This document shows positions 1 through 11,723 of a DNA stretch of 64,000 nt, piece by piece. A program made the translations under genes and the position numbers. The stretch comes from Conservatibacter flavescens (GTDB taxonomy: Bacteria > Pseudomonadota > Gammaproteobacteria > Enterobacterales > Pasteurellaceae), in contig NZ_PHHA01000006.1 of NCBI RefSeq assembly GCF_002795425.1, forward strand, positions 43,450-107,449, in the 5' to 3' direction. The notes below the pieces were generated by a model, which was not told where the DNA came from, made no database searches, and saw only the letters and a list, made by a program, of their open reading frames with translations. The number at the start of each line of letters is the position of its first letter. Position 1 is the stretch's first letter.

Positions 1-128
1 ATCCCTAAGCGTAACCCAATGCCTTTACCACGATTTTCTAAAAATGTTTTTACTCTTGCCGCCGCACTTTCTGTCAAACCAATACGGCCAGAAAGAGGAG
101 CTTCAGGAGAATATTGTTGTACTGACAT
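1..128 (-). CDS. iscA: IscA-like iron-sulfur assembly protein (N-terminal part, cut by the window edge)
   Basis: The minus strand reads from an ATG at 128 through 42 codons ([20 protein letters not shown] then [21 protein letters not shown]) before the window ends. The TESAAARV...[11 protein letters not shown] stretch is the start of the A-type carrier fold, and the position directly after iscU is that of iscA in isc operons. The three C-terminal cysteines that would bind iron or a cluster lie outside the window. The short extension before the conserved domain is unusual against E. coli IscA. Confidence 0.85.
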   Translation of the reverse strand, partial: MSVQQYSPEAPLSGRIGLTESAAARVKTFLENRGKGIGLRLG

Positions 129-198
129 AGTGACTCCTTAATTGCTCTAATAGAAATAAGCGGATCAATCGATCCGCATAACAGAGCATATATAAAAA

Positions 199-582
199 TT
201 ATTCGCCTTTTTTCGCTTTATAATCAGCAATTGCGGCTTTAATTGCATCTTCTGCAAGAATTGAACAGTGAACTTTAACAGGAGGTAATTCAAGCTCTTC
301 CGCAATTTGACTATTTTTAATTGCGCCCGCTTCATCTAAAGATTTACCTTTTACCCATTCGGTAATCAATGAACTAGAAGCAATTGCAGAACCACAACCA
401 TAAGTCTTAAATTTGGCATCTTCAATAATACCGTCTTCACTCACTTTAATTTGTAATTGCATTACATCACCACAAGCCGGCGCCCCCACCATACCTGTGC
501 CGATATCATTTGCTTTTTTGTCAAATGAACCCACATTACGTGGATTTTCATAATGATCGATAACTTTTTCACTATATGCCAT
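199..582 (-). CDS. iscU: Fe-S cluster assembly scaffold IscU
   Basis: IscU is the scaffold on which sulfur from IscS and iron are built into 2Fe-2S and 4Fe-4S clusters. At 127 residues it has the usual length. The three ligand cysteines are visible: Cys37 in GAPACGDVM with Asp39, Cys63 in GCGSAIASSS, and Cys106 preceded by His105 in the LPPVKVHCS segment, the HscA-recognition region (LPPVK). It follows iscS by 32 nt on the same strand and is followed by iscA, so it belongs to the iscRSUA operon and should be repressed by holo-IscR. Confidence 0.98.
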   Translation of the reverse strand: MAYSEKVIDHYENPRNVGSFDKKANDIGTGMVGAPACGDVMQLQIKVSEDGIIEDAKFKTYGCGSAIASSSLITEWVKGKSLDEAGAIKNSQIAEELELPPVKVHCSILAEDAIKAAIADYKAKKGE

Positions 583-614
583 TTTCTGTTCCTCTTAAAT
601 AAATATTGACAGGA

Positions 615-1829
615 TTAGTGGTGTGTCCACTCAATTGTATTTAAATCAATGCCTTCCTTAAACATATCCCACAATGGAGAAAGGTCACGCAATTTTGCTA
701 CGGCTTTTTTCACTAACTCAATGGTATAGTCAATTTCTTCTTCTGTAGTATAACGGCCTACAGTGAAACGAATTGAACTATGGGCTAATTCATCATTTAA
801 CCCTAAGGCACGCAATACATAAGACGGTTCAAGACTTGCTGAAGTACATGCAGAACCTGATGATACTGCAATATCACGCAATGCCATCATTAATGACTCC
901 CCTTCAACAAAGTTAAAACTAATATTTAAGTTGCTGTCTAAACGATGTTCCATCGAACCATTTACATAGGTTTCTTCAATATCTTTTAAACCATTATACA
1001 AACGATCACGCAGTGCTTTAAGACGTGGCATTTCTGTTGCCATTTCTTCTTTACAAATACGATATGCTTCACCCATGCCCACAATTTGATGCACTGGCAA
1101 TGTACCTGAACGCATTCCACGCTCATGACCGCCTCCGTGAATAATCGCTTCTAAACGTACACGCGGTTTACGACGGACATATAATGCACCAATCCCTTTT
1201 GGTCCATATAATTTATGGCTAGACATTGACATCAGATCCACTTTTAATTCAGCAAGATTGATCGGTAACTTTCCAACAGATTGGGTTGCATCCACATGAA
1301 AGATGGTCTTATTGGCACGACATAATTCACCAATAGCTGCAATATCCTGGATCACGCCAATTTCATTATTCACATGCATAATTGAAACTAAAATCGTGTC
1401 TTCACGTAATGCTGCTTTAAATTCTTCTAAATCAATTAAACCATCTGCTTTCGGCGATAAATAGGTTACTTCAAATCCTTCTCGCTCTAATTGGCGACAA
1501 GTATCTAATACCGCTTTGTGTTCTGTTTTACAAGTAATAATATGTTTACCTTTGGTTTGGTAAAAATGCGCAACTCCTTTAATCGCTAAGTTATCAGCCT
1601 CTGTTGCACCAGAAGTAAATACGATCTCACGTGAATCCGCACCTAATAAATCTGCAATATGATTACGCGCAACATCAACCGCTTCTTCTGCTTGCCAACC
1701 AAATTTATGAGAACGAGAAGCCGGATTACCAAAAACACCATCAACGGTTAAATATTCCATCATTTTCTTAGCAACACGTTCATCAACCGGACAAGTTGCT
1801 GCATAATCTAAATAAATAGGTAATTTCAT
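615..1829 (-). CDS. iscS: Cysteine desulfurase IscS
   Basis: A PLP-dependent enzyme that takes sulfur from L-cysteine and passes the persulfide to IscU and to tRNA thiolation. The PLP lysine is Lys206 in [10 protein letters not shown] and the persulfide cysteine is Cys328 in [17 protein letters not shown], the same numbering as E. coli. I use the ATG at 1829 ([10 protein letters not shown], 404 residues, the standard length) because an AGGAG lies 5 nt upstream of it; the frame stays open to a GTG at 1835, which overlaps that ribosome site. Residue 13 is Cys (ATCPVD) where a Thr is common. Confidence 0.98.
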   Translation of the reverse strand: MKLPIYLDYAATCPVDERVAKKMMEYLTVDGVFGNPASRSHKFGWQAEEAVDVARNHIADLLGADSREIVFTSGATEADNLAIKGVAHFYQTKGKHIITCKTEHKAVLDTCRQLEREGFEVTYLSPKADGLIDLEEFKAALREDTILVSIMHVNNEIGVIQDIAAIGELCRANKTIFHVDATQSVGKLPINLAELKVDLMSMSSHKLYGPKGIGALYVRRKPRVRLEAIIHGGGHERGMRSGTLPVHQIVGMGEAYRICKEEMATEMPRLKALRDRLYNGLKDIEETYVNGSMEHRLDSNLNISFNFVEGESLMMALRDIAVSSGSACTSASLEPSYVLRALGLNDELAHSSIRFTVGRYTTEEEIDYTIELVKKAVAKLRDLSPLWDMFKEGIDLNTIEWTHH

Positions 1830-1880
1830 TTTCACTCCTAAAAGGTTAAAACATACGTGAGTTTTAACCGCACTTTTTAA

Positions 1881-2360
1881 CTAACGATTTACAACTAATA
1901 AATTTTCTAAATGTTGATGAGGGTGAGAGGTTTCAGGGCGCTTTTCCCCATGTTTTTCATAATGCTTAGCGACTAATTCTGCCAATGTAATATTATTTAA
2001 AAACTCTTCAATGCGCACACTAAGTTGGTCCCACAACGAGTGAGTTAAACACTCATGCCCGCCCTGACAATTTCCTTTTCCTAGACATTTTGTGGCATTA
2101 ATATTTTCATTCACTGCCGCAATCACCATGCCAACAGAAATCTCACTAGGCTCATATCCAAGCTGATAACCGCCTCCCGGACCACGCACGCTTTTTACCA
2201 AACCATGACGGCGTAATTTCGCAAAAAGTTGTTCTAAATAAGAAAGAGAAATATGCTGCCTGTCAGAAATATCCGCTAGCGTAACAGGCCCCTCTTTTGC
2301 GTGTAATGCAATATCTAAAATTGCCGTCACCGCATAACGCCCTTTCGAGGTCAATTTCAT
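1881..2360 (-). CDS. iscR: Fe-S cluster-responsive transcriptional regulator IscR
   Basis: Rrf2-family regulator that senses Fe-S supply through a 2Fe-2S cluster and represses its own operon. The N-terminal winged helix ([19 protein letters not shown], with [20 protein letters not shown] as recognition helix) is followed by the cluster-binding cysteines Cys92, Cys98 and Cys104 and by His107 ([17 protein letters not shown]). Length 159 is typical. It is first in the operon, with a strong promoter overlapped by an IscR-type box just upstream. Confidence 0.97.
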   Translation of the reverse strand: MKLTSKGRYAVTAILDIALHAKEGPVTLADISDRQHISLSYLEQLFAKLRRHGLVKSVRGPGGGYQLGYEPSEISVGMVIAAVNENINATKCLGKGNCQGGHECLTHSLWDQLSVRIEEFLNNITLAELVAKHYEKHGEKRPETSHPHQHLENLLVVNR

Positions 2361-2393
2361 CTTTTATCCCCTCAGCAAACAAAATAAGTGTTA

Positions 2394-2421
2394 ATGTTAC
2401 ATAACCTAGCAAATTAGTCAA
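2394..2421 (-). promoter_or_regulatory. Sigma-70 promoter of the isc operon
   Basis: On the minus strand a -35 TTGACT (2416-2421) and a -10 TAACAT (2394-2399) are separated by 16 nt and lie about 35-60 nt upstream of the iscR ATG. Assigned from sequence match and position only. Confidence 0.65.
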
Positions 2422-2425
2422 CTAT
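2401..2425 (-). promoter_or_regulatory. IscR type 1 binding site
   Basis: The 25-nt minus-strand sequence starting ATAGTTGACTAATTT and ending GGTTAT matches the E. coli type 1 (cluster-bound IscR) consensus at about 21 of 25 positions by my count. It covers the -35 element and spacer of the iscR promoter, the arrangement expected for repression by holo-IscR. Confidence 0.6.
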
Positions 2426-2460
2426 TAGACTATTGAATCTATAAATTATACTAATAGGTA

Positions 2461-3177
2461 TTAATTTTTGATGGCTTTTTCTACCGCACTTAACATTCCA
2501 CGTAAAATATTTAATTCATTTTTTTCTACTGCCGCACGTTGATATAAACGACGTAATTTTTGCATCACTCCAGCATTTTGGATAAACCCTAATTGCTGAT
2601 ACAAACGTTCTGTGTGCTGATAAAAATAATCAAGTTCTTGAGCCGTCGCTAAAGGAGAAGGAGTGGCCACTGCCTGAGATATGCTCTGTGTATTTAGCCA
2701 TGCCAGACGAATTTCATAACTCACTAACTGTACAGCCATCGCCAAATTTAATGAAGAATACTCAGGATTCGCGGGAATCGTTAAATGATAATGACATTTT
2801 AAAAGTTCCTCATTGGTCAGCCCTACTCGCTCACGACCAAATACAATCGCCGCATTTCCACTTTTCGCATACTCAGCCACTTTTTCGCCACATTCTCTCG
2901 GTTCAATCAGTGTACTTTGTAAATGACGTAAACGGGCGCTTGTACCAATGATCCAATGACAATCCGCTACAGCTTGTTCAAAACTTGAGACAATCTTGGC
3001 ATTCCTAACAACATCTTCCGCCCCCGCAGCTAGAGCAATAGCCTGTTCATCAATGCCCTGTTTTGGTGAAACCAAACATAATTTGGTTAATCCCATCGTT
3101 TTCATGGCACGTGCTGCCGAACCGATATTCCCGGAATGAGAGGTCTCCACTAAAACGATTGTAATATTGTCTAACAT
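2461..3177 (-). CDS. trmJ: tRNA (cytidine/uridine-2'-O-)-methyltransferase TrmJ
   Basis: SPOUT-class enzyme that 2'-O-methylates position 32 of several tRNAs with SAM. The family signature starts at [20 protein letters not shown]; the knot motifs are visible as [15 protein letters not shown] and [17 protein letters not shown] take the ATG at 3177 (238 residues) because this is where family members begin; the frame runs on to a TTG at 3204 that would add nine non-conserved residues. The order trmJ-iscR, same strand, is common in Gammaproteobacteria. Divergent from suhB. Confidence 0.93.
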   Translation of the reverse strand: MLDNITIVLVETSHSGNIGSAARAMKTMGLTKLCLVSPKQGIDEQAIALAAGAEDVVRNAKIVSSFEQAVADCHWIIGTSARLRHLQSTLIEPRECGEKVAEYAKSGNAAIVFGRERVGLTNEELLKCHYHLTIPANPEYSSLNLAMAVQLVSYEIRLAWLNTQSISQAVATPSPLATAQELDYFYQHTERLYQQLGFIQNAGVMQKLRRLYQRAAVEKNELNILRGMLSAVEKAIKN

Positions 3178-3314
3178 GAACTTTCTAAAACCAACGCGAA
3201 TCAAATAAAAGTGCGGTAGATTTTAACATAATTTTTGGTCAATGACTCTCGCAATTTTCCCTCAACTTAAGTATAATATGCACAACTTTTTGTTCTTTAA
3301 AATCTGGTGGAATT

Positions 3315-4115
3315 ATGAATCCAATGTTAAATATCGCGATTCGTGCTGCACGAAAAGCAGGCAATATTATTGCCAAAGGTTATGAGCGTTATGCTGATGT
3401 ACAAGTTTTACAAAAAAATCCAAATGATTATGTAACAAATATTGATAAAGAAGCGGAAGCTGCAATTATTGAAATTATCCGAAAATCTTATCCTGAACAT
3501 ACCATTATTGGTGAAGAATCTGGCGCAATTGAGGGCCAAGATCAAGATGTGCAATGGGTCATTGATCCACTAGATGGAACAACCAACTTTATGAAAGGTT
3601 TACCACACTTTTCCATCTCTATTGCTATTCGAGTAAAAGGCCGCACAGAAGTGGGCGTTGTCTATGATCCTATTCGTAACGAGTTGTTCACTGCTGTACG
3701 TGGTGAGGGCGCAAAATTAAATGATCAACGTCTACGCGTTGACAATAAAACAGAACTCACTGGCGCGATTCTTGCAACGGGTTTCCCATTCAAACAAAGC
3801 AAGCACATGCCTATGCAATTTGCCATGATGAATGCTCTAATCGCAGACTGTGCTGATTTTCGTCGTACAGGGTCGGCCGCGTTGGATTTATGTTATGTTG
3901 CTGCTGGCCGTGTAGATGGTTTCTTTGAAATCGGCTTAAAACCTTGGGATTGTGCGGCGGGCGATCTTATGATCCGTGAAGCGGGTGGCATTGTTTGTGA
4001 CTATTTCGGCGGGCATACTTACTTAACTTCCGGCCATATTGTTGCTGGCGCACCACGTTTAGTCAAAGATATCCTAAATAAGATCCAACCTTGTATTACT
4101 CATGAGGTAAAATAA
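3315..4115 (+). CDS. suhB: Inositol-1-monophosphatase family protein SuhB
   Basis: Mg-dependent phosphatase; in E. coli SuhB also joins rRNA antitermination complexes. The metal-binding motifs are in order: GEESG, the WVIDPLDGTTNFMKG core, and the C-terminal WDCAAGDLMIREAGG. 266 residues, normal length. Preceded by GGTGG close to the ATG. It sits alone, divergent from trmJ, as in many Gammaproteobacteria where suhB is next to trmJ. Confidence 0.96.
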   Translation: MNPMLNIAIRAARKAGNIIAKGYERYADVQVLQKNPNDYVTNIDKEAEAAIIEIIRKSYPEHTIIGEESGAIEGQDQDVQWVIDPLDGTTNFMKGLPHFSISIAIRVKGRTEVGVVYDPIRNELFTAVRGEGAKLNDQRLRVDNKTELTGAILATGFPFKQSKHMPMQFAMMNALIADCADFRRTGSAALDLCYVAAGRVDGFFEIGLKPWDCAAGDLMIREAGGIVCDYFGGHTYLTSGHIVAGAPRLVKDILNKIQPCITHEVK

Positions 4116-4226
4116 AGATAACAGGGAAGTTTGCTCAATGCCGACTTCCCTCTTCTTTCATTCAATAACAACATCGTTCATACCGATTTTTCATCGTATA
4201 CTGGTATGAATATGACAAGGAATATG

Positions 4227-4766
4227 ATGGCAAGAAAGAAAAAACAAAAAACTGATTTAGATTGGCTTGATGAAGAACAAGAAGAGATTATTTGGGTCAG
4301 TAAAAGCGAAATTAAACGTGATGCAGAAGCGTTAAAAAAATTAGGCGAAAAACTGGTGGAATTAAGCCAGGCAAAACTGGAAAAAATTCCCCTTGACGAT
4401 GCCTTATTCGATGCCATTGAATTAGCACAACGCCTGCAAAAAGAAGCGCGTCGCCGCCAGCTCCAATATATTGGTAAGTTGTTACGCAATGTTGATGCTG
4501 AGCCTATTCAAGAAGCGTTAGATAAATTAGAAAACAAGCATAATCAGCAGCAAGCGATGCTACATAAATTAGAACGTTTACGCGATGAACTTATTGCAAA
4601 TGGAGATGAGGCATTTGAGCAGCTCTTATTAGAGCAACCACAAACCGATCGCCAACATTTACGAAATCTCATTCGTATGGCACAAAAAGAAAAAATGCAA
4701 AATAAGCCGCCTAAAGCTTATCGAGAAATTTATCAATACTTAAAAACATTGATATTAGAAGACTAA
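4227..4766 (+). CDS. darP: Ribosome biogenesis factor DarP (YjgA, DUF615)
   Basis: Small basic, helix-rich protein that associates with late 50S precursors and promotes 23S maturation. The family hallmark [27 protein letters not shown] begins about 18 residues in. I chose the ATG at 4227 (MARKKKQK, 179 residues), which has AAGGAA 4 nt upstream and fits the usual length; the open frame extends to 4131 but the extra residues are not family-like. Downstream is a hairpin between this gene and the convergent argD. Confidence 0.92.
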   Translation: MARKKKQKTDLDWLDEEQEEIIWVSKSEIKRDAEALKKLGEKLVELSQAKLEKIPLDDALFDAIELAQRLQKEARRRQLQYIGKLLRNVDAEPIQEALDKLENKHNQQQAMLHKLERLRDELIANGDEAFEQLLLEQPQTDRQHLRNLIRMAQKEKMQNKPPKAYREIYQYLKTLILED

Positions 4767-4812
4767 TGCCCAATAAATAGGGCTAGGTCGCTGACAAACC
4801 AAGCAAGATAAT

Positions 4813-4833
4813 GGGCGTATATAAAATACGCCC
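4813..4833. terminator. REP-like hairpin between convergent darP and argD
   Basis: GGGCGTAT, a 5-nt loop ATAAA, then ATACGCCC. The arms equal those of the REP palindrome that is abundant at 60-61 kb and 63.8 kb. No T-run follows on either strand, so it is either a weak bidirectional terminator or a lone REP copy. Confidence 0.55.
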
Positions 4834-4869
4834 ATCTCAAATAGTATAATCATTAAGTCAAATGCCAAA

Positions 4870-6084
<1,215 letters not shown>

Positions 6085-6160
6085 CTAGTTACATATTCAT
6101 ATTATGAGATAGCATAAATAAGAATGAATATTTAGTCAAATAAATGAATTAATATTCAAT

Positions 6161-7105
6161 TTAATCGGCATATAAATCACGCCCATTTTCATCAGGTCGA
6201 GTCTTAAAGCGACGATGTAACCACATATATTGCTCCACCCCTTTTAAGATCTCTTTCTCAACAACTTGATTCATGCGTTCTGCAATAGCCTGTTCTGAAG
6301 ATAAATCCGTAAAATCAACAGGCGGTGAGATCTTTACTGTATATCCCGAACCATCTCCATTACGTAAAGGGGCAAAAGGCACGACCTGGCTTTGTGGAGA
6401 CGCTTTTAATAAGTAGTAAGAACCTGTTGTTGTACATGCATCAGGTACTGCAAAAAACGGCACAAATACCGCATTTTTCCGTCCGTAATCATGATCCGGC
6501 GCATACCAAATTGTTTCACCTCGACGTAGCGCCTTCATCATGCCGCGTAAATCTTTGCGATCTAACATGTCTTTATTAGAACGAAGACGACCTTTAGTCT
6601 GTAACCAATCCATCAAAGGATTGTCATTCGGTCGATATACTCCCACACCCGGATGATGTAACCCAATAATTCTCGCGCCCAATTCTAAGGTTAAAAAATG
6701 GACACCCACAAAAATCACCCCTTTTTGGTCATTTTCTTTTAAATATTCCAATCCTTCTACTTTTGACCACTTTTTTATCCGTTCATCAGACCAAAACCAC
6801 GCCATGCCTGTTTCAATGATAGCCATTCCCGTTGCTTCAAGATTTGCTTGCAAAATACGTTCAATCTCTTCAGAGGAATATTGAGGAAAACATAAAGTCA
6901 AATTACGTCGCGCAATCTTCGCCCGTCGTTTCCCTACATTTAAACGCGCAAATAACCAACCCAGCCTTTTTCCTATTTTTAATAAACAAGGGTAAGGTAG
7001 CCATAGCAATAAACGCCATAGGCCAATTGCTAACCATAAGCCCCAATATTTTGGCTTTAAAAAATCAAGTTGGAAGGAAGGAAGTTTGTTATTTGTCTCT
7101 GCCAT
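6161..7105 (-). CDS. lpxL: Lipid A lauroyl acyltransferase LpxL (HtrB)
   Basis: Inner-membrane enzyme adding the first secondary acyl chain to Kdo2-lipid IVA. One membrane helix is visible near the N terminus (YWGLWLAIGLWRLLLWLPYP); the HX4D/E catalytic motif is HFLTLE in GVHFLTLELGARI, and the substrate-binding segment GVYRPNDNPLMDWLQ follows. The sequence (GMAWFWSDERIKKWSKVEGL, MWLHRRFKTRP) is close to Haemophilus HtrB. It is divergent from hldE, the same pairing as htrB/rfaE in Haemophilus. Confidence 0.95.
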   Translation of the reverse strand: MAETNNKLPSFQLDFLKPKYWGLWLAIGLWRLLLWLPYPCLLKIGKRLGWLFARLNVGKRRAKIARRNLTLCFPQYSSEEIERILQANLEATGMAIIETGMAWFWSDERIKKWSKVEGLEYLKENDQKGVIFVGVHFLTLELGARIIGLHHPGVGVYRPNDNPLMDWLQTKGRLRSNKDMLDRKDLRGMMKALRRGETIWYAPDHDYGRKNAVFVPFFAVPDACTTTGSYYLLKASPQSQVVPFAPLRNGDGSGYTVKISPPVDFTDLSSEQAIAERMNQVVEKEILKGVEQYMWLHRRFKTRPDENGRDLYAD

Positions 7106-7230
7106 AATTCAAATCATGTTCAAAAGTACTTCAAGATTCTCTCAGTTTAACGGAATTTTGTAAAAATAGCATTTTGAAAATATACGATTATGTTAAAATT
7201 AGTCATATATTTTTTATTTGGAGAACACAA

Positions 7231-8658
7231 ATGGCTCAATATTCTGCCCAATTTCCTCAAGCAAGCGTACTTGTCTTAGGGGATGTCATGTTAGATCGTT
7301 ATTGGTTTGGCGCAACTAATCGTATTTCACCTGAAGCGCCTGTTCCTGTAGTACGTGTCCAAAATAATGAAGAGCGAGCTGGCGGAGCGGCAAACGTTGC
7401 GATGAATATTGCTGCCCTAAATGTCCCTGTACAACTGCTTGGTTTTACGGGTAAAGATGAAGCGGGGGTAGCATTAAATACGCTTCTTTCTGGGCATAAT
7501 ATTCATTGTGATTTTGTGCAACTCGATAGCCACCCAACAATTACTAAATTACGCATTTTATCCCGTCATCAACAGTTACTACGCCTTGATTTTGAAGAAG
7601 GTTTCCAACAAATTGATGGCACTAATTTGCTCAATAAACTGAAAAGTGCGGTCAAAAATTATAAAGCTTTAATCTTATCTGATTACGGTAAGGGCACATT
7701 AGCTCACGTGCAAAGCATGATTCAAATCGCACGAGCAGCAAACATTCCCGTACTTATCGATCCTAAGGGAACGGATTTTGAGCGTTATCGAGGCGCCACC
7801 TTACTTACACCAAATTTATCTGAATTTGAAGCCGTCGTTGGACAATGCAATTCAGAAGAAGAACTCATTGAGAAAGGATTAAAACTCATTGCAGATTTTG
7901 ATTTAGAAGCTTTATTAGTCACACGATCAGAAAAAGGAATGACTTTGCTTCGTCCAAATCAAGCGGCTTATCATTTGCCCACAGAAGCCAAAGAAGTCTT
8001 TGATGTCACGGGGGCTGGCGATACCGTTATCAGTGTCCTAGCAACCGCCCTCGCTGATGGTCGCTCCTTTGAAGAGGCCTGTTATTTGTCTAATGTGGCT
8101 GCGGGCATTGTTGTGGGTAAACTCGGAACCTCTACCGTTTCTACTGTCGAGCTAGAAAATGCTATTCATGGAAGAACTGAAACCGGTTTTGGCATCATGA
8201 CAAAAGATGCGCTCAAAAGTGCGGTCAAATTAGCAAAAGATCGTGGGGAAAAAATCGTGATGACCAATGGGTGTTTTGATATATTGCATCCAGGCCATGT
8301 TTCTTATCTTGAAAATGCACGTAAACTCGGCGATCGTCTTATTGTCGCAGTAAATACCGACGATTCAATTAAACGTTTAAAAGGTGAATCTCGCCCTATT
8401 AACGACTTAGCCGCGAGAATGGCTGTATTAGCTGGACTTGCTTCCGTTGACTGGCTTATTGCTTTCGATGAAGATACGCCACAACAGCTAATCGCTGAAA
8501 TTTTGCCTGATTTGCTCGTTAAAGGCGGCGACTACCAACCAGAAGAGATTGCAGGAAGCAAAGAAGTATGGGCAAACGGAGGAGAAGTTAAAGTACTCAA
8601 CTTTGAAAACGGTTGTTCAACCAGCAATATTATCAAAAAAATTCAAACCTTGCGCTAA
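7231..8658 (+). CDS. hldE: Bifunctional heptose kinase/adenylyltransferase HldE
   Basis: Makes ADP-heptose for the LPS inner core: an N-terminal ribokinase-like domain phosphorylates C1 of heptose-7-phosphate and a C-terminal domain adenylylates it. The kinase motif is [13 protein letters not shown]; the nucleotidyltransferase starts at [20 protein letters not shown], with HPGH as catalytic motif. I start at the ATG at 7231 (MAQYSAQ, 475 residues, family length) with GGAGA 6-7 nt upstream; the open frame reaches 7174 without support. Two uptake words lie inside the gene. Confidence 0.96.
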   Translation: MAQYSAQFPQASVLVLGDVMLDRYWFGATNRISPEAPVPVVRVQNNEERAGGAANVAMNIAALNVPVQLLGFTGKDEAGVALNTLLSGHNIHCDFVQLDSHPTITKLRILSRHQQLLRLDFEEGFQQIDGTNLLNKLKSAVKNYKALILSDYGKGTLAHVQSMIQIARAANIPVLIDPKGTDFERYRGATLLTPNLSEFEAVVGQCNSEEELIEKGLKLIADFDLEALLVTRSEKGMTLLRPNQAAYHLPTEAKEVFDVTGAGDTVISVLATALADGRSFEEACYLSNVAAGIVVGKLGTSTVSTVELENAIHGRTETGFGIMTKDALKSAVKLAKDRGEKIVMTNGCFDILHPGHVSYLENARKLGDRLIVAVNTDDSIKRLKGESRPINDLAARMAVLAGLASVDWLIAFDEDTPQQLIAEILPDLLVKGGDYQPEEIAGSKEVWANGGEVKVLNFENGCSTSNIIKKIQTLR

Positions 8659-8674
8659 GCCTGCCATTTAAACA

Positions 8675-8709
8675 AGTAATATTAGGGTAAACCATTCCCT
8701 AATATTACT
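8675..8709. terminator. Bidirectional terminator between hldE and fadR
   Basis: A 13-bp perfect stem (AGTAATATTAGGG / CCCTAATATTACT) with a 9-nt loop lies between the two convergent genes. Confidence 0.75.
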
Positions 8710-8723
8710 GCTATTTAAACAAA

Positions 8724-9446
8724 TTAACTTGCTAGATCTTCTAAAATATTTTGTTGCATCGCTGCCCAAATCACACCACTATCTTTACCATATTGACGAA
8801 TTGTTGGTATCACTTCCTGCAGCTGTTGAGTTTCACATAAGCTTTTGAGGTTTTGATAAAATGCGAGGGCTAACTTTTTCGCTTCAATGCTTGAGAAATA
8901 AACCACCCCAACGCGCATATAAAGACTTCTAAAGCTATTCAACACCAAACCATAAATCGGGTTATCCGCTGCAAAAGCTAATTTACGGAAAATATCATAG
9001 TCAAACGATACAAACGTCTCAGCGGAATCCGTCAAATTCGGGAGGTTTTCAAATAGGGCGAGAGACTCTTGTTTTGCCACTTTAAACGCTTTCGGAATAT
9101 AAATAGTCGCAATATTAGTACGAGCTGACAAAATATTCGCAATCAAACTGGGTACTCGTGTTTCATCAAGCTTAACGATTGATTCAATGATATTCACGCC
9201 GGAAGTTTCCCAGATATCATTCACTCTCGTTGGCTTACCATGTTGTATACTCAACCAACCATCTCTTGCAAGTCGCTGTAATACCTCACGTAGGGTCGTA
9301 CGTGTCACACCGATTTTTTCTGCAAGTTCTCGCTCAGCCGGTAAATCTGAGCCTGGTGGAAAATAATTATTCCAAATGCTCCTAACAATATATTCTTCTG
9401 CTAAAGCAGCTGGACTTTGTGCTTTTAAAATCGGTTGATTGTTCAT
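8724..9446 (-). CDS. fadR: Fatty acid metabolism regulator FadR
   Basis: GntR-family acyl-CoA-responsive regulator. The N-terminal winged helix is clear ([21 protein letters not shown] then [19 protein letters not shown]), followed by [15 protein letters not shown], the segment typical of FadR. The C-terminal helical domain has family features ([20 protein letters not shown]). 240 residues, usual length. It is divergent from nhaB with 124 nt between them, the same neighbourhood as in E. coli and Haemophilus. Confidence 0.95.
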   Translation of the reverse strand: MNNQPILKAQSPAALAEEYIVRSIWNNYFPPGSDLPAERELAEKIGVTRTTLREVLQRLARDGWLSIQHGKPTRVNDIWETSGVNIIESIVKLDETRVPSLIANILSARTNIATIYIPKAFKVAKQESLALFENLPNLTDSAETFVSFDYDIFRKLAFAADNPIYGLVLNSFRSLYMRVGVVYFSSIEAKKLALAFYQNLKSLCETQQLQEVIPTIRQYGKDSGVIWAAMQQNILEDLAS

Positions 9447-9570
9447 ATTTTGAGTACCATTACTAAAGTTAATTTGATCTAGCTTACAAAATAAATATTT
9501 TCCTATTATCGTTCAATATATTTTATATTACAATCGCATAAGTTATTTTTATTGTAAAAGGATAAAAGTT

Positions 9571-11109
9571 ATGAGCATTGCGCAAGCATTTTTTAAAAAT
9601 TTTTTAGGAAAAAGCCCTGATTGGTACAAGCTCGCCATTATTATTTTCTTGGTGCTAAATCCCATTCTGTTCTTTTTTATCAGCCCCTTTGTCGCCGGTT
9701 GGGTACTTGTTGCAGAATTTATTTTTACTCTTGCTATGGCATTAAAATGTTACCCCTTACAACCTGGTGGTTTACTTGCTATCGAGGCTGTACTGATTGG
9801 CATGACCTCTCCTGAGCATGTTAAACAAGAAATTATGGCAAACTTTGAAGTCATTTTATTATTAATGTTCATGGTCGCTGGTATTTATTTTATGAAGCAA
9901 CTCTTGCTTTATATGTTTACTAAATTGCTATTAGGCATTCGTTCTAAAATTATTTTGTCCCTTTCTTTTTGTGTAAGCGCAGCTTTTCTTTCTGCTTTCC
10001 TTGATGCCTTAACCGTTGTCGCGGTAATAATCAGTGTGGGCATGGGATTTTACGGCGTTTATCATAAAGTGGCTTCTGGCAATAACTTTGATGATTCCAC
10101 CGACATTACTAACGACGAAAAAATCGCCAACAATAAAGCCACATTAGAACAATTTCGCCGTTTTCTGCGTAACTTAATGATGCATGCGGGGGTGGGAACA
10201 GCACTCGGCGGCGTGATGACCATGGTTGGAGAACCGCAAAATCTGATTATCGCAGAACAAGCCGGCTGGGATTTTAAAGAGTTCTTCTTTCGAGTGTTAC
10301 CCGTCAGTTTACCCGTCTTTATTTGTGGCATAATCACATGTGTATTACTTGAGAAAATAAAGTATTTTGATTATGGCGCTAAATTACCACGTAAAGTTTG
10401 GGCTGTGTTAGCACGTTTTGATCGCGTTCAAGAACAAAAAATGACCAAACAAGAACAGCTCAAATTAATTGTACAAGCGCTCATTGGAATCTGGTTAGTG
10501 ATCGGTTTAGCCTTCCATTTAGCCGCAGTCGGTTTAATCGGATTAACGGTAATCATTCTTTGTACCTCTTTTTGTGGCGTTACCTCTGAACACGCGGTGG
10601 GGCGTGCATTCCAAGAGGCATTACCTTTTACCGCACTATTAGTCGTATTTTTCTCTATTGTTGCAGTCATTATTGATCAACAACTTTTCGCCCCAATTAT
10701 CAGCTTTGTACTGGCAGCCAGCGAAAGTACCCAACTTATGCTCTTTTATATCTTCAACGGATTATTATCGTCCATCTCTGACAATGTATTCGTCGGAACG
10801 GTATATATTAATGAAGCTAAAGCAGCGTTAAATTCAGGAGTGATTTCAAGAGAACAATTTGATCTGCTTGCTGTAGCAATTAATACCGGTACAAACTTAC
10901 CTTCAGTGGCAACACCAAATGGTCAAGCGGCATTCCTGTTCTTACTTACTTCGTCATTAGCACCACTTATCCGATTATCCTATGGCAAAATGGTCTATAT
11001 GGCATTACCGTATACAATTGTGTTATCCTTAGTGGGTTTATTTGCGGTTGAATTTATTTTACCTTCTGCAACACAATGGTTAGCGAGTGTTGGTTTAATC
11101 GCCATGTAA
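9571..11109 (+). CDS. nhaB: Na+/H+ antiporter NhaB
   Basis: Polytopic inner-membrane antiporter for sodium extrusion. 512 residues with about a dozen hydrophobic segments, beginning [20 protein letters not shown]; conserved stretches include [44 protein letters not shown] and the [23 protein letters not shown] segment near the C terminus. Directly followed by dsbB (16 nt), with which it probably shares a transcript. Confidence 0.96.
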   Translation: MSIAQAFFKNFLGKSPDWYKLAIIIFLVLNPILFFFISPFVAGWVLVAEFIFTLAMALKCYPLQPGGLLAIEAVLIGMTSPEHVKQEIMANFEVILLLMFMVAGIYFMKQLLLYMFTKLLLGIRSKIILSLSFCVSAAFLSAFLDALTVVAVIISVGMGFYGVYHKVASGNNFDDSTDITNDEKIANNKATLEQFRRFLRNLMMHAGVGTALGGVMTMVGEPQNLIIAEQAGWDFKEFFFRVLPVSLPVFICGIITCVLLEKIKYFDYGAKLPRKVWAVLARFDRVQEQKMTKQEQLKLIVQALIGIWLVIGLAFHLAAVGLIGLTVIILCTSFCGVTSEHAVGRAFQEALPFTALLVVFFSIVAVIIDQQLFAPIISFVLAASESTQLMLFYIFNGLLSSISDNVFVGTVYINEAKAALNSGVISREQFDLLAVAINTGTNLPSVATPNGQAAFLFLLTSSLAPLIRLSYGKMVYMALPYTIVLSLVGLFAVEFILPSATQWLASVGLIAM

Positions 11110-11125
11110 TCGAAAAGGATAAATC

Positions 11126-11659
11126 ATGTTAAAAATGCTAAAAGCCCTATCAGTACAACGCACCGGCTGGTTTTTATTGGTGCTGTCAGGGGTATTATTA
11201 GAACTTACCGCGCTCTATTTCCAATACGGTATGCAATTACAGCCTTGTGTCATGTGTATTTATGAACGTGTCGCACTCTTTGGCATTATTGTTGCGGGAT
11301 TAATCGGGATGATCGCCCCTCGCTTTTTTATTATCCGCTTCTTTGCGTTAATCATCGGGCTGGCTTGTGCGATCAAAGGCGTGCTTTTAGCATTAACTCA
11401 TGTCGATTACCAAATGAATCCTGCCCCCTGGAAACAATGTTCAATATTTGCCGAATTTCCAGAAACCTTGCCATTAGATAAATGGCTGCCTGTACTTTTC
11501 CAACCTACGGGATCATGCAGTGAAATTTCATGGGAGTTTTTAGGGATTACTATGGCGCAATGGCTTGTCGTTATCTTCGCCTTTTATAGCTTATTGTTAC
11601 TGCTTGTCCTGATTAGCCAAGTACACAAAAGCCGGACACAACGACGTTTATTTAATTAA
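11126..11659 (+). CDS. dsbB: Disulfide bond formation protein DsbB
   Basis: Four-helix inner-membrane protein that reoxidises periplasmic DsbA using quinone. The first periplasmic cysteine pair is in QPCVMCIYERVA; the second pair is the Cys of WKQCSIFAEF and the Cys of TGSCSEISWEF. 177 residues, usual length. The order nhaB-dsbB is conserved in enterobacteria and Pasteurellaceae. A strong terminator follows. Confidence 0.96.
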   Translation: MLKMLKALSVQRTGWFLLVLSGVLLELTALYFQYGMQLQPCVMCIYERVALFGIIVAGLIGMIAPRFFIIRFFALIIGLACAIKGVLLALTHVDYQMNPAPWKQCSIFAEFPETLPLDKWLPVLFQPTGSCSEISWEFLGITMAQWLVVIFAFYSLLLLLVLISQVHKSRTQRRLFN

Positions 11660-11676
11660 TGGGAACACTATGTTCA

Positions 11677-11711
11677 AATCCTCTCTCGGTAACGAGAGAG
11701 GATTTCTTTTT
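11677..11711 (+). terminator. Intrinsic terminator after nhaB-dsbB
   Basis: Stem AATCCTCTCTC / GAGAGAGGATT with a short GGTAAC loop, followed by TCTTTTT. It ends 13 nt before the next gene's ATG, so that gene probably has little leader or depends on read-through. Confidence 0.85.
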
Positions 11712-11723
11712 CAAGAGGAAAAT

